This document shows positions 55,626 through 64,000 of a stretch of DNA of 64,000 nucleotides, one piece after another. The notes beneath the pieces are model-generated. The model did no database searches, was not told the DNA's origin, and saw nothing but the letters and a program-made list of their open reading frames with translations. The translations under genes were made by a program, and so were the position numbers. This DNA comes from Tuctoria greenei. Lineage: Eukaryota; Streptophyta; Magnoliopsida; Poales; Poaceae. The stretch is taken from the NCBI GenBank assembly GCA_036927565.1, contig JAYESD010000002.1, forward strand, positions 78,615,735 through 78,679,734, in the 5' to 3' direction. Every line of letters begins with the position of its first letter. The stretch's first letter is position 1.

Positions 55626-58218
55626 TGTGACACCCGGTCCCGAATATGAACCAAGCGTAACGCATATGTGTGCCCAGGAAGTTCATCACACATATACGGT
55701 TGCATCACAAACGATATACAAAATTTAACCACGTCTCAACTATTAAATAATTACTTTATTACAATAATCCAATAGTTCACAAATGATATAAAACTCTAAA
55801 TAATGCAGCGGAAAATAAACTAAGCAGCACGACTCCATTCCACAGGCAATTGACGGCGGTATACAACCTAGTACTCCGCGTGATCCTCAGGGTACTCCCA
55901 ATTATCTCCAGTAGCTGTTGGGGGGGGGGGGGGGGGGTTGCAAGGGTGAGTACGTGTCGTACTCAGCAAGTGTGGAAATAGATGACATGTGGCTAAACAA
56001 ATGATTGGAATAAAATGGCTAATTGCAGAAAAGTATGTTTCATAAACACGTAAAAGCAGCCTATCATGTCTATGTGAATTTATTTCCCTTCATGACCCAA
56101 GTAATTATCATACCATAAATCCAACAATTCTTATTACCAACGCAATCCATTAATATCAGCCAACCATAAAATTAATACCATATGCCGATTCCATAATCTC
56201 TCATGTACCGACAATACTCAAGTGACAACCCAAAACCATACCAACCATCCCAAAATTCCAAGTCCAATTCTAATCATGTAGGTCATCCAGGTGCTCTTAA
56301 CCGGGAGCACGGCTATCATGATAGTTTTTAACACTCTGCAGAGGTTGTTGCACTTTACCCACATGTTCGTGATTTCATCACCTTTCGGCGACTAAGAACC
56401 TCTATGTTTCCCTGTCACACTTCCGTGGTGTGCGGCCAAGAGATCACAAAATAGCCCACTAAGGTTTCACCGGGAGGCTTGAATCTCCATTCTCCCACCC
56501 ACGGGCCCCCTCGTGTGCCATGCGCATCCCAGGACAGTCCTCCTCGACCCCCATTTCCCGCGCCATCCAATGGTCCATACAATACTAGCAGTGCTCCTAA
56601 TTATTCAGCTACGCCGCACTCATACTTGGCCTTGTGGTGGCACTGTTGACCTGGCATATTCTCGCATGAACCGGTCCTTAGATCTAAGGCAAGCAAACCA
56701 CCATATCATCCAACCCATCAACAAAGCCATGCTTGCTTAGATCTCCTAAATTCCAGGTTGCTAAATTAACCATCATCTTATTACCATCCCAAGTGGTCGT
56801 AATTAAAGTTGTCAACCACATTATTTAATTACCCATAACCCATGTAGTGATGCGGTGCAAAAATAAAAACACCCATACCCGACTCATCGTGTATATCCCG
56901 GTGACAAGGGGTGGCAAACAACGCTAGTAAACTCCTACGTATGGGTTTCCCATCATATTGACACAAGCATGCAAGTTCGCAAACAAAACATTTAATAAAA
57001 TTGGATCAATATGATCAAGGACACTTGCCTTGCTCCGACGGATGGGGTTGCTCAAGCGCTTCAAAGTCTTGATTTTGGAAATCCTCGTATGCGGCCTCTT
57101 GAGCACGTTCCTCTACGCGTGATCATACATACAAGAAAATACATACAATTCAATATGATGCACACAAAATAATCAACATGCAATGACATGCATGCATGCA
57201 CAATTCAATAATTAATTAACTACGGTTGTTTATTAATTAGATGCGAGTAGTTCATATGTGTTCATATGAGTTTACGGGGGTTTTAGCGGGGATTAATGTT
57301 GCTGAAAATAAAAAGATAGTGCGACTACGATCAAACTACGTCTATTAGATTCAATATGGTCGCTAAAATTCGCATCGGAAAATGTGGCCTACCGTAGATG
57401 CGATGGCTTCGAAGATCGCGGGATGGGGACGATGTGTAGACGAAGTAGATGCACAAGGTCATCCGGCGGCACGACGACGGCGACGCGACGAACTCTGGCG
57501 GACGACGGCACCCTCCTCTTCTCTTTTTCCCTCTTCTTCCCTGGCGGCAGAGCCTCTGGTGCCTCTCCCTTTTTTTCTCTACCGCTAGGGCTTTTCTTCT
57601 ACGCTGGCGGCGCTGTTTTCTGGTGTCGGGGGAAACTACGATGACTTGCGTACGTATTTATAGGCGGCTGGGCGCTAGGGCACCCGATCGGTGGTCCCCC
57701 GATCGGCCACGAAATGCACGGCCGACTCGTCCCACGGGAGACGTGGCGCGGGGTGCGTCCGACCAGGCTACCGAGGCCAGGCGCGTGGGACGCGCGGCTC
57801 GAGCGGTCAGGGGCGCGCGGTGCAGGTGGGGTCGGGCTGCGGGGGAGCGCGCGATCGAGGCGGCGCGGGAGCGGGCGGCGAGGGCGCGCTGGTGTGTGGG
57901 CCCCGGCGGGGTCGCACGCGGTCGAGGCGGTGCGGGACGGGCGGCGGGGTCGCGCTCTGCGCGCGGGCGCTCGGCGGCCAGCGCTGGCTGGGCCGGTTCG
58001 GCCTGGCCAGCGACGGGTGTTTTTCCTTTTTTTTATTTTTTTATACAAATATTAATATATATTATTATTATATTTATTTATATATATATTACTTATATTA
58101 CTTATTTATATTTATTCCCTAATACATGTTTTATATTTTTATTTTCTTTTTCTTCTTTTGCTACACATATTGTATATGTATGTTTTATCTTTTATTATCT
58201 TTCCTTTATTCCACTACA
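55626..58218 (-). repeat. 5' LTR of element H, truncated at the right
   Basis: Follows the 3' LTR closely up to CCTTTATTCCACTA, where it breaks off, so the U3 start is missing. The G run is 18 long here (55920-55937) against 9 in the sister LTR. TATA box at 57653-57663 (minus). Confidence 0.9.
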
Positions 58219-58559
58219 CATGCGAATTACACATAGAACACAAATACGGAGTACATAGTTTATTAGACAACAGACAGAGAAGAAAATAACATATGGAATA
58301 GACGAACAACAGTGAGTTCAGTAACATAGAACATTACAAAACAAGAGAAATGTCATCATGAAACAAGAAAATCAACATCACAAATCCTCATCAACAAGTG
58401 ATCAATCATGCATGAAACATGATGGAGACCTCGCTGGCTCTCTTTCAAAAGCATGCATGCATGTCCGGCCATCATACATGATCACGACAAAGCATTAATG
58501 CTCGAATAGTCGGACGTGTGGGGTACACGTGTTAATTTTCTCTTATGCCGATTGGACGC
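58219..58559. other. Unassigned stretch between H and the copia element
   Basis: No gene, terminus or LTR that I recognise. It may be K or host sequence, or the remains of whatever removed the end of LTR H. Confidence 0.4.
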
Positions 58560-58654
58560 TGTAAGACCTATGTGTGCTGAATACATTGGCTTGTAGTGAA
58601 TACACTTGGCTTTGATGATAAAAGTTTTAAATATCACCAAAACACCTTTTTATC

Positions 58655-59090
58655 AAGGTCCGACTCTAGCTCCGAGTTACAGCAAGGTCCGACGATAGGT
58701 CCGGCTTGTTTTGGGTAGCTCCGGCTACGTTAGATGCTAGGTCCGGCTTCTTGGTAAGGTCTGACCAGCTTTAGTTAGCTCCGGTGAGCTTTATGTTTAG
58801 CTCCGGCATGTCTTAGATAGCTCCGGCATATATCTGATAGCTCCGACATGTTTTTGCTAAGCTCCGAATTACTTTGTCTAGCTCCGGTTTTGGGTTGACT
58901 AGTTCCGACTAGTTTTGGTAAGCTCCGGATCCAGGATCTACTAGTTTTGGTAAGCTCCGGCGCTAGGTTCACTAGCTCTTGTTAGCTCCGGCTCAAGCTC
59001 CGGGTTGCTCTGGCAAGGTCCGGAACCTGACTGCAGTGTTTCTTGTTAGCTCCCGCTCAAGCTCCGGGTTGCTCTGGCAAGGTCCGGAAC
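58655..59090 (+). promoter_or_regulatory. Phased array of AGCTCCGG-type sites in U3 of LTR I
   Basis: TCCG cores at 58659, 58671, 58688, 58700, 58720, 58742, 58780, 58802, 58822, 58842, 58863, 58883, 58904, 58924, 58956, 58987, 58999, 59019, 59063 and 59082, mostly within AGCTCCGG or AGGTCCGG. Steps are chiefly 20-22 bp, with 31-32 bp steps at two places. The array lies 750-1180 bp upstream of the TATA box. I infer a binding-site array for a factor that reads one face of the helix. Confidence 0.7.
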
Positions 59091-59842
59091 TTGACCAAAG
59101 TGCTTCTACTGCTTATTTGCAATGTTTCGTACTTGCTTTACAAGATTGGAAAGATTGCTTAGTATTCATTTGCTAAGTTTTTGGTGCGTTTTGGATGATA
59201 CGGTTGATATCGTTTTCTACTGTGGTTTTGCAACATGCTTATGTGAGGTTCTCACGTAAGGTGTTGTGTTCGGAACTAACGTGAGTCAAGTCGAGGACTT
59301 GGGCTCGTATGGATTGTTTGTTTATTCATGTGCAGGTGTTGCTTGACTTCAAGTCATGGCTGGTGACAGGATCCATTGGACTAGTCTCAGGAGGAGATGA
59401 GGTTCCAACAACCAAGTTCGGGAGGAACTGTGGTTGAGCGGGTCAGGAGGTCGCGCAGGATGATTGAATCAAGGGCAGTGCATATGAAGGTCGAAGGAAG
59501 GTGTTCGCACGTATGCATGCGGTGCATGACGTGGCAATATGCTTCTAGAGACGGATTATGGGAGGAAGATCTGATTGGAAGGATCGGATCGGTTGAAGAC
59601 TTTGGCTGCGGCAGAGTTGGTTATGGCTCGGTATGGGAAGTATCGAGTTGGTTATGTTAGGATTTCGTGTGTATCACGAATTTGAGTTGTTTAGGAATGT
59701 GGGATACGTTCCTAAGGTGTTTGGAAGTCTTAAGATTGCTTCTATCTGCGTATAGAAGAATCTTGAGCAGTTATGGTAAGTTCCGATTGTGATCGGATTA
59801 GGATTAGAGTTCTAGTTGTATTGGGATGGCCTAAGGGCTGGT

Positions 59843-59849
59843 TATATAA
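59843..59849 (+). promoter_or_regulatory. TATA box of LTR I
   Basis: TATATAA in GGTTATATAAGCAAGG. Transcription should start near 59875. Confidence 0.75.
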
Positions 59850-59910
59850 GCAAGGGAAGGCCAAAGCTCGTGGTAGACGACTTTGGGGCTGTTCCTCTTG
59901 TGTTCTATTG

Positions 59911-59916
59911 AATAAA
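59911..59916 (+). terminator. Poly(A) signal of LTR I
   Basis: AATAAA about 65 bp below the TATA box, so R would be short. In the 3' LTR the same signal would end the transcript. Confidence 0.55.
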
Positions 59917-60462
59917 ATTCATAGTTTGAAGGAACTTTTGTGCCTTGTTCGTCCGACTTGTTCCAGACAAGTTTTACTCGTCGAGTTTCTGGACAGCACT
60001 ACCTTTCGACGGTGGTTTTAGCATAACTCGAGTTTTACTGATCCAATTGACGTGATTCTTTTTCGGTTGTCTTCACAACTTGATTAACTATCATCTGCCA
60101 AAATTTCACGGTCATTGGATTTGTGGTTTTTGTGCTACACGAGTTTCTTTTCAGCATTCCAGAAACTGTTTTTCTCGAGTAGGTCAGATTGACCAGTGTT
60201 TGATCTTTTGATCATAACTTGAGTTGTTCTCAACGGATTTGAGTAATTCTTTTTGTATTGTCTTCGTGACTTGATTCTCTCTGATATCTATCACTTTTGT
60301 CACGGTGAAACACGTTTAGATTAGTCTCATACACGATTTATTTAACAGATCGTTTTTCTACCAAAGGGATTAGGGTTTTATTGTTTCCGCTGCGTAAGAT
60401 TTTTAAATCTACCATTCACCCCCCCTTCTGGTAGCTTTTCACGTGCTCTTCGATCCTACAAT

Positions 60463-60479
60463 TGGTATCAGAGCCACGG
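60463..60479 (+). other. Primer binding site of element I
   Basis: TGGTATCAGAGCCACGG, the initiator-Met tRNA type, two bases after the LTR. Confidence 0.9.
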
Positions 60480-60522
60480 TGCTCTAATCTTTGTGATTTG
60501 CACGTGTTTTTGACTAATCATC

Positions 60523-63500
60523 ATGGAGAAGTACTCCGCCAAACCTTGTGTGTTTGCTGGTATTGATTTTCTGGTTTGGAAGGCACGCATGGAGGCTTTT
60601 ATCCAGGCACAAGGCTTTGCAATATGGGAGAAGGTGTATAAGCCTTATGAAGTGCCACCCAATGATCAAGTCACGGCCACGAACCTCCGGGACGTCGACA
60701 ACAACAACAAAGCCCGAAACTTGATCATCCAAGGACTCACTCAAAGCGACTTTGATCGTGTCGCGCACCTCCGATCAGCATACGACGTTTGGAGAGCTCT
60801 CTGTGATTATCATGAAGGCTCCAACACAATCAAGGAGGTAAAACAAGATATGTTCAAAAAGGAGTATATGCGTTTTGAGATGCAACCAGGTGAGTCTATC
60901 GATGACCTCTTTGCTCGTTTCAATAAAATTCTCAGCAACTTACGTAGTGTCAATGTTAATTTTTCTGATGCTGAAAATGCTAGACAACTTCTTAGTGCAT
61001 TAGACATGTCAGTTTGGGAGATGAAAGTGACATCCATTCGTGAATCAACTGTCATGAGTTCTCTTACACTAGATGTACTTTATTCTAAACTAAAAACTCA
61101 TGAAATTGACATCCTAGCACGTAAGAACCCAAACAAGTCTATTGCATTTGTCTCACAACGTGATATGTCTAGCTCCGGCCAATCATCATCTTGCAATACT
61201 CTTGCTTTATTGTCCTCACTAACCCTGGAGCAGATCGAAGAAATTCCAGAAGAGGAGTTGGCACTCATCTCTACTAGATTCTCAAAAGCATTGCAAAATG
61301 TGAGAATTAGAAGGAGAGGAAGCTCCGGACCTCAACGCTGCTTTGAATGTGGTAAAATAGGACACTTTCGTACAGAATGCCCTAACCTTTCAGGTCCGAC
61401 CACCCGGGAAGAAAAACAAAGCAAGGTCCGGACCTCCTCTGGAAATTCCAACAAGAAAAAGAAGGGTACCATAGGACGCAAGATGATCAACAGCTTCATC
61501 ACCGCGCTTCAAGAGCTCAGTTCAAGTGACATTGATTTTGAAAGTGATGAAGAGAATGATGACTTGGCCAACTTATGCTTCATGGCGGGCAAAGCAAGAT
61601 CAAGATCAAGTCAGGAGGAAGCAGAACACAACAGTGACGATGATGAGGTTACACGCTTGAGGAAGGAGAATATTTGGATTGTGGATTCAGGTTGCTCACG
61701 CCACATGTCCGGTAACAAAGATTGGTTCTCCTCCCTCACCTTTGTGTCACGTGTAGAGAATGTTACTTTTGCCGATAATTCTTCAACTCCTATAATTGCT
61801 AAGGGTTCGGTTAGAGTAAATGATAACTACACTTTGAAGGATGTGGCACTTGTCAAAAATTTGAAATATAACTTGCTTTCTGTCTCACAATTGCTAGATG
61901 AAAATCTAGAAATTATTTTCAATAAAAACTGCTGCAAAGTTGTAGATTCAAATAGTGAGCTTATTTTTAACATGTCTCGGTTTGGAAGAGTTTTTAAAGC
62001 TGAGTTTGGTATGTCTTCTTCTAAGCATAGGTGTCTAGTTGCAAATGACTCAAATGACTTATATTTTTGGCATCGTAGACTTGGTCACGTAGGCTTTGAT
62101 CACCTAACGCGTGTTAGTACTCTTGATCGCATACGTGGGCTGCCTAAGCTAAAAGGGGACAAAGAAATTGTGTGCTCTTCTTGTAGACATGCTAAGATGG
62201 TTGCAGGTTCACATACTCCTCTCACAATGATCATGACAACTGAACCATGTCAACTTTTGCATCTTGACACCGTAGGACCTTCACGTGTTCAATCCTTCGG
62301 AGGTAAATGGTATGCTCTTGTTATTGTTGATGATTATTCTAGATATTCTTGGGTGTATTTTATGGCGTCTAAGAATGAAGTCTTTAGTCACTTTAGAACT
62401 TTATTTCTTAGATTATCAATTGATCACCCAGGATCATTAAAAGCAATTAGAAGTGATAATGGAGCTGAATTTAAAAATCAATTCTTTGATCACTTTTGTG
62501 ATGAAAATAGAATAGATCATCAATTTTCTTCACCATATGTACCTCAACAAAACGGTGTTGTAGAAAGAAAGAACAGAACCCTAGTTGAGATGGCTAGGAC
62601 TATGCTTGATGAATATCAAACCCCTAGGAAATTTTGGGCTGATGCATTAGCAACTGCTTGTTATGTCTCAAATCGTGTTTTCTTGCGTACTAAGCTAGGT
62701 AAAACACCATATGAGCTCCGGTTTGGACATAGGCCTAGTGTTACACACTTTCGGGTCTTTGGTTGCAAATGCTTTGTTAAGAAACATGGTAATCTTGATA
62801 AATTTGAACCTAGATCCAATGATGGCACGTTTCTTGGTTATCCATCTCATACTAGAGGCTACCGTGTTCTTTTACTTGACACTAACAAAATTGTGGAGAC
62901 TTGTGAAGTGTCTTTTGATGAAGCTAGCCCAGGTACTAGCTCCGGTGTTGCAGGACCAGATTCATATTCTCAGGGGGAGGGTATTTTCGAAGATGAAGAA
63001 GAGGCGGTGATACTGCCTGGTAGTTCCGAAGTTGACACGTGTCCAACTCCGGACATTGAACAAGCTCCGGCTGTCACCTCTGCTGGTCCTGATCATCCAC
63101 AAATCACAAGCTCATCAATCTACAATGAACCTAATGAAAAAGAAGCTTGTGAGACATCTGTTCCCCTACGTTTTTACAAAGATCATCCCCCACAACAGAT
63201 GATTGGAAGCTTGCATGAACGAGTCACACGGTCCAGGTTTTGCGATCCAAACTCTCATGCTCATTCTGCTTTTGTTGCCTCTTTTGAACCTAAAGATATA
63301 TCACACGCACTCACTAATGAATCTTGGATTATTGCCATGCAAGAAGAGTTAGAAAATTTTGAAAGAAATAATGTTTGGAAACTTGTACCTCCACCTCAAG
63401 GCCACACTTTAATTGGAACTAAATGGGTATATAAAAATAAACAAAGTGAGGATGGGGTTGTGATTAGGAATAAGGCTAGGTTGGTTGCTCAAGGTTTCAC

Positions 63501-64000
63501 TCAAGTTGAAGGTCTAGATTTTGATGAAACTTTTGCTCCTGTCGCTAGATTAGAAGCCATAAGAATTTTGTTAGCTTTCGCAGCATCTAAAGGTTTTAAG
63601 CTATATCAAATGGATGTTAAAAGTGCTTTTCTTAATGGCTACATAGATGAGGAGGTTTATGTCAAACAACCACCAGGTTTTGAAAATCCAGATTTTCCTA
63701 ATCATGTTTACAAACTGTCCAAAGCCTTATATGGTCTCAAACAAGCCCCTAGAGCATGGTATGATAGGTTAAAAACATTCTTACTTGAAAAGGGGTTTAC
63801 AATGGGAAAGGTTGATAAAACTCTTTTTGTGCTTAATCATGGCAATGACTCATTATTCGTTCAAGTGTATGTGGATGATATTATCTTTGGTTGTGCTTCT
63901 CATGATCTTGTGTCCAAGTTTTCAGCAATGATGAGTTCAGAATTTGAAATGAGTATGATGGGTGAACTCACTTACTTTTTGGGGCTGCAAATCAAGCAAA
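60523..64000 (+). CDS. gag-pol: gag-pol polyprotein of element I (Ty1/copia), open at window end
   Basis: ATG at 60523, 44 bp after the primer site; 1159 codons are visible with no stop. Order by residue: gag (1-270) with WKARMEAFI and the copia gag core; zinc knuckle CFECGKIGHFRTEC (273-286); a Lys/Ser/Glu-rich linker; aspartic protease with VDSGCSRHM (catalytic Asp 388); pre-integrase zinc domain (FWHRRLGH, CSSCRHAK); integrase triad Asp 582, Asp 645 and Glu 681, with 35 residues between the last two as usual; an acidic linker of about 200 residues; reverse transcriptase from about 950 with VYVDDIIFG (Asp 1118, Asp 1119). All catalytic residues are in place. No frameshift between gag and pol is needed. 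RNase H would lie beyond the window. Confidence 0.93.
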   Translation, partial: MEKYSAKPCVFAGIDFLVWKARMEAFIQAQGFAIWEKVYKPYEVPPNDQVTATNLRDVDNNNKARNLIIQGLTQSDFDRVAHLRSAYDVWRALCDYHEGSNTIKEVKQDMFKKEYMRFEMQPGESIDDLFARFNKILSNLRSVNVNFSDAENARQLLSALDMSVWEMKVTSIRESTVMSSLTLDVLYSKLKTHEIDILARKNPNKSIAFVSQRDMSSSGQSSSCNTLALLSSLTLEQIEEIPEEELALISTRFSKALQNVRIRRRGSSGPQRCFECGKIGHFRTECPNLSGPTTREEKQSKVRTSSGNSNKKKKGTIGRKMINSFITALQELSSSDIDFESDEENDDLANLCFMAGKARSRSSQEEAEHNSDDDEVTRLRKENIWIVDSGCSRHMSGNKDWFSSLTFVSRVENVTFADNSSTPIIAKGSVRVNDNYTLKDVALVKNLKYNLLSVSQLLDENLEIIFNKNCCKVVDSNSELIFNMSRFGRVFKAEFGMSSSKHRCLVANDSNDLYFWHRRLGHVGFDHLTRVSTLDRIRGLPKLKGDKEIVCSSCRHAKMVAGSHTPLTMIMTTEPCQLLHLDTVGPSRVQSFGGKWYALVIVDDYSRYSWVYFMASKNEVFSHFRTLFLRLSIDHPGSLKAIRSDNGAEFKNQFFDHFCDENRIDHQFSSPYVPQQNGVVERKNRTLVEMARTMLDEYQTPRKFWADALATACYVSNRVFLRTKLGKTPYELRFGHRPSVTHFRVFGCKCFVKKHGNLDKFEPRSNDGTFLGYPSHTRGYRVLLLDTNKIVETCEVSFDEASPGTSSGVAGPDSYSQGEGIFEDEEEAVILPGSSEVDTCPTPDIEQAPAVTSAGPDHPQITSSSIYNEPNEKEACETSVPLRFYKDHPPQQMIGSLHERVTRSRFCDPNSHAHSAFVASFEPKDISHALTNESWIIAMQEELENFERNNVWKLVPPPQGHTLIGTKWVYKNKQSEDGVVIRNKARLVAQGFTQVEGLDFDETFAPVARLEAIRILLAFAASKGFKLYQMDVKSAFLNGYIDEEVYVKQPPGFENPDFPNHVYKLSKALYGLKQAPRAWYDRLKTFLLEKGFTMGKVDKTLFVLNHGNDSLFVQVYVDDIIFGCASHDLVSKFSAMMSSEFEMSMMGELTYFLGLQIKQ

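Larger units (their letters stand above)
46857..58218 (-). mobile_element. Element H: nearly complete Tekay-type Ty3 retrotransposon with an extra 5' ORF
   Basis: Minus strand, 11.4 kb: 3' LTR, chromodomain, integrase, RNase H, reverse transcriptase, protease, gag, an additional ORF, primer site and 5' LTR. The outermost 65-70 bp of the 5' LTR (right side) are missing at 58218, so no target duplication can be read; the left flank is GCGGC. The coding frame is long but holds at least seven stops or shifts. Rice RIRE3/RIRE8 elements are reported to carry an ORF before gag, which fits; I rely on memory for that. Confidence 0.9.
58560..60460 (+). repeat. 5' LTR of element I (about 1901 bp)
   Basis: TGTAAGACC to CGATCCTACA, so the ends pair as TGTA...TACA. 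The right end is sure because the primer site follows; the left end is inferred from the terminal match. GACGC (58555-58559) would be the target duplication. It has a TATA box, a poly(A) signal and the site array below. Confidence 0.8.
58560..64000 (+). mobile_element. Element I: Ty1/copia retrotransposon, intact as far as visible
   Basis: 5' LTR, primer site and one gag-pol frame in the order gag, protease, integrase, reverse transcriptase, the Ty1/copia order. The window ends inside the reverse transcriptase, so RNase H and 3' LTR are not seen. No stop or frame change in 1159 codons sets it apart from every other element here and suggests a young copy. The lineage may be SIRE/Maximus, judged from the integrase and gag style; this is tentative. 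Confidence 0.9.

Overview
This window is a nest of plant transposable elements with no convincing ordinary host gene. The element families point to a grass (Poaceae); Oryza or a close relative is my best guess. The elements are Tekay/Del-type Ty3 chromoviruses with LTRs of about 2.4-2.9 kb, a Tat-type Ty3 element with two RNase H domains and an antisense ORF, CACTA (En/Spm) fragments, a Stowaway-like MITE end and a Ty1/copia element. Lineage names rest on domain order and motif recognition, not on database searches. Letters A-K are my own labels.

Layout from left to right. Element A (1-4254, minus) shows only part of its gag and its 5' LTR, and sits inside the 3' LTR of element B. Element B (4255-33922, minus) is a degenerate Tekay element split into pieces by two clean insertions. 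Element C (6760-17159, minus) is a full-length Tekay element with target duplication ACCAT that landed in B's chromodomain codons. Element E (18550-30906, plus) is a full-length Tat element with target duplication (C/T)AATC that landed between B's RNase H and integrase. B ends at 33922 against J, a 5'-truncated-looking U3 fragment of a Tekay LTR in the opposite orientation (33923 to about 34668). Next comes a CACTA TNP2 amino-terminal fragment (35377-35923), cut by a Tat LTR (G, 35924-36731). G is cut 26 bp after its LTR by a Tekay LTR (F, 36758-38945). F is in turn cut by a CACTA terminus (K, from 38946) with long subterminal repeats and a TNPA-like gene on the minus strand.

From about 42.2 to 46.0 kb there is low-information sequence holding a near-perfect 113-bp foldback, a GC-rich tandem repeat and a Stowaway-like end. 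A small unknown gene with an acidic Glu/Asp tail follows (46043-46678, minus). Element H (46857-58218, minus) is a nearly complete Tekay element with an extra ORF between its 5' LTR and gag. The right end is a Ty1/copia element (58560 to beyond 64000, plus) whose gag-pol frame is open across every codon visible. It is the only apparently intact coding sequence here.

The most interesting signal is not a gene. The U3 regions of the Tekay LTRs carry arrays of a 12-bp palindrome (CGGACTAGTCCG, alternating with CGGACAAGTCCG) spaced alternately 20-21 and 31-32 bp, that is, about two and three helical turns. The unrelated copia LTR carries an array of AGCTCCGG-type sites with the same 20-21 bp phase, and the Tat LTRs carry G-box plus AGCTCCGG repeats every 55 bp. 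Three unrelated families therefore show helically phased TCCG/CGGA site arrays. The transcribed part of the Tekay LTR also holds a conserved RNA-hairpin-like inverted repeat next to a length-variable G run.
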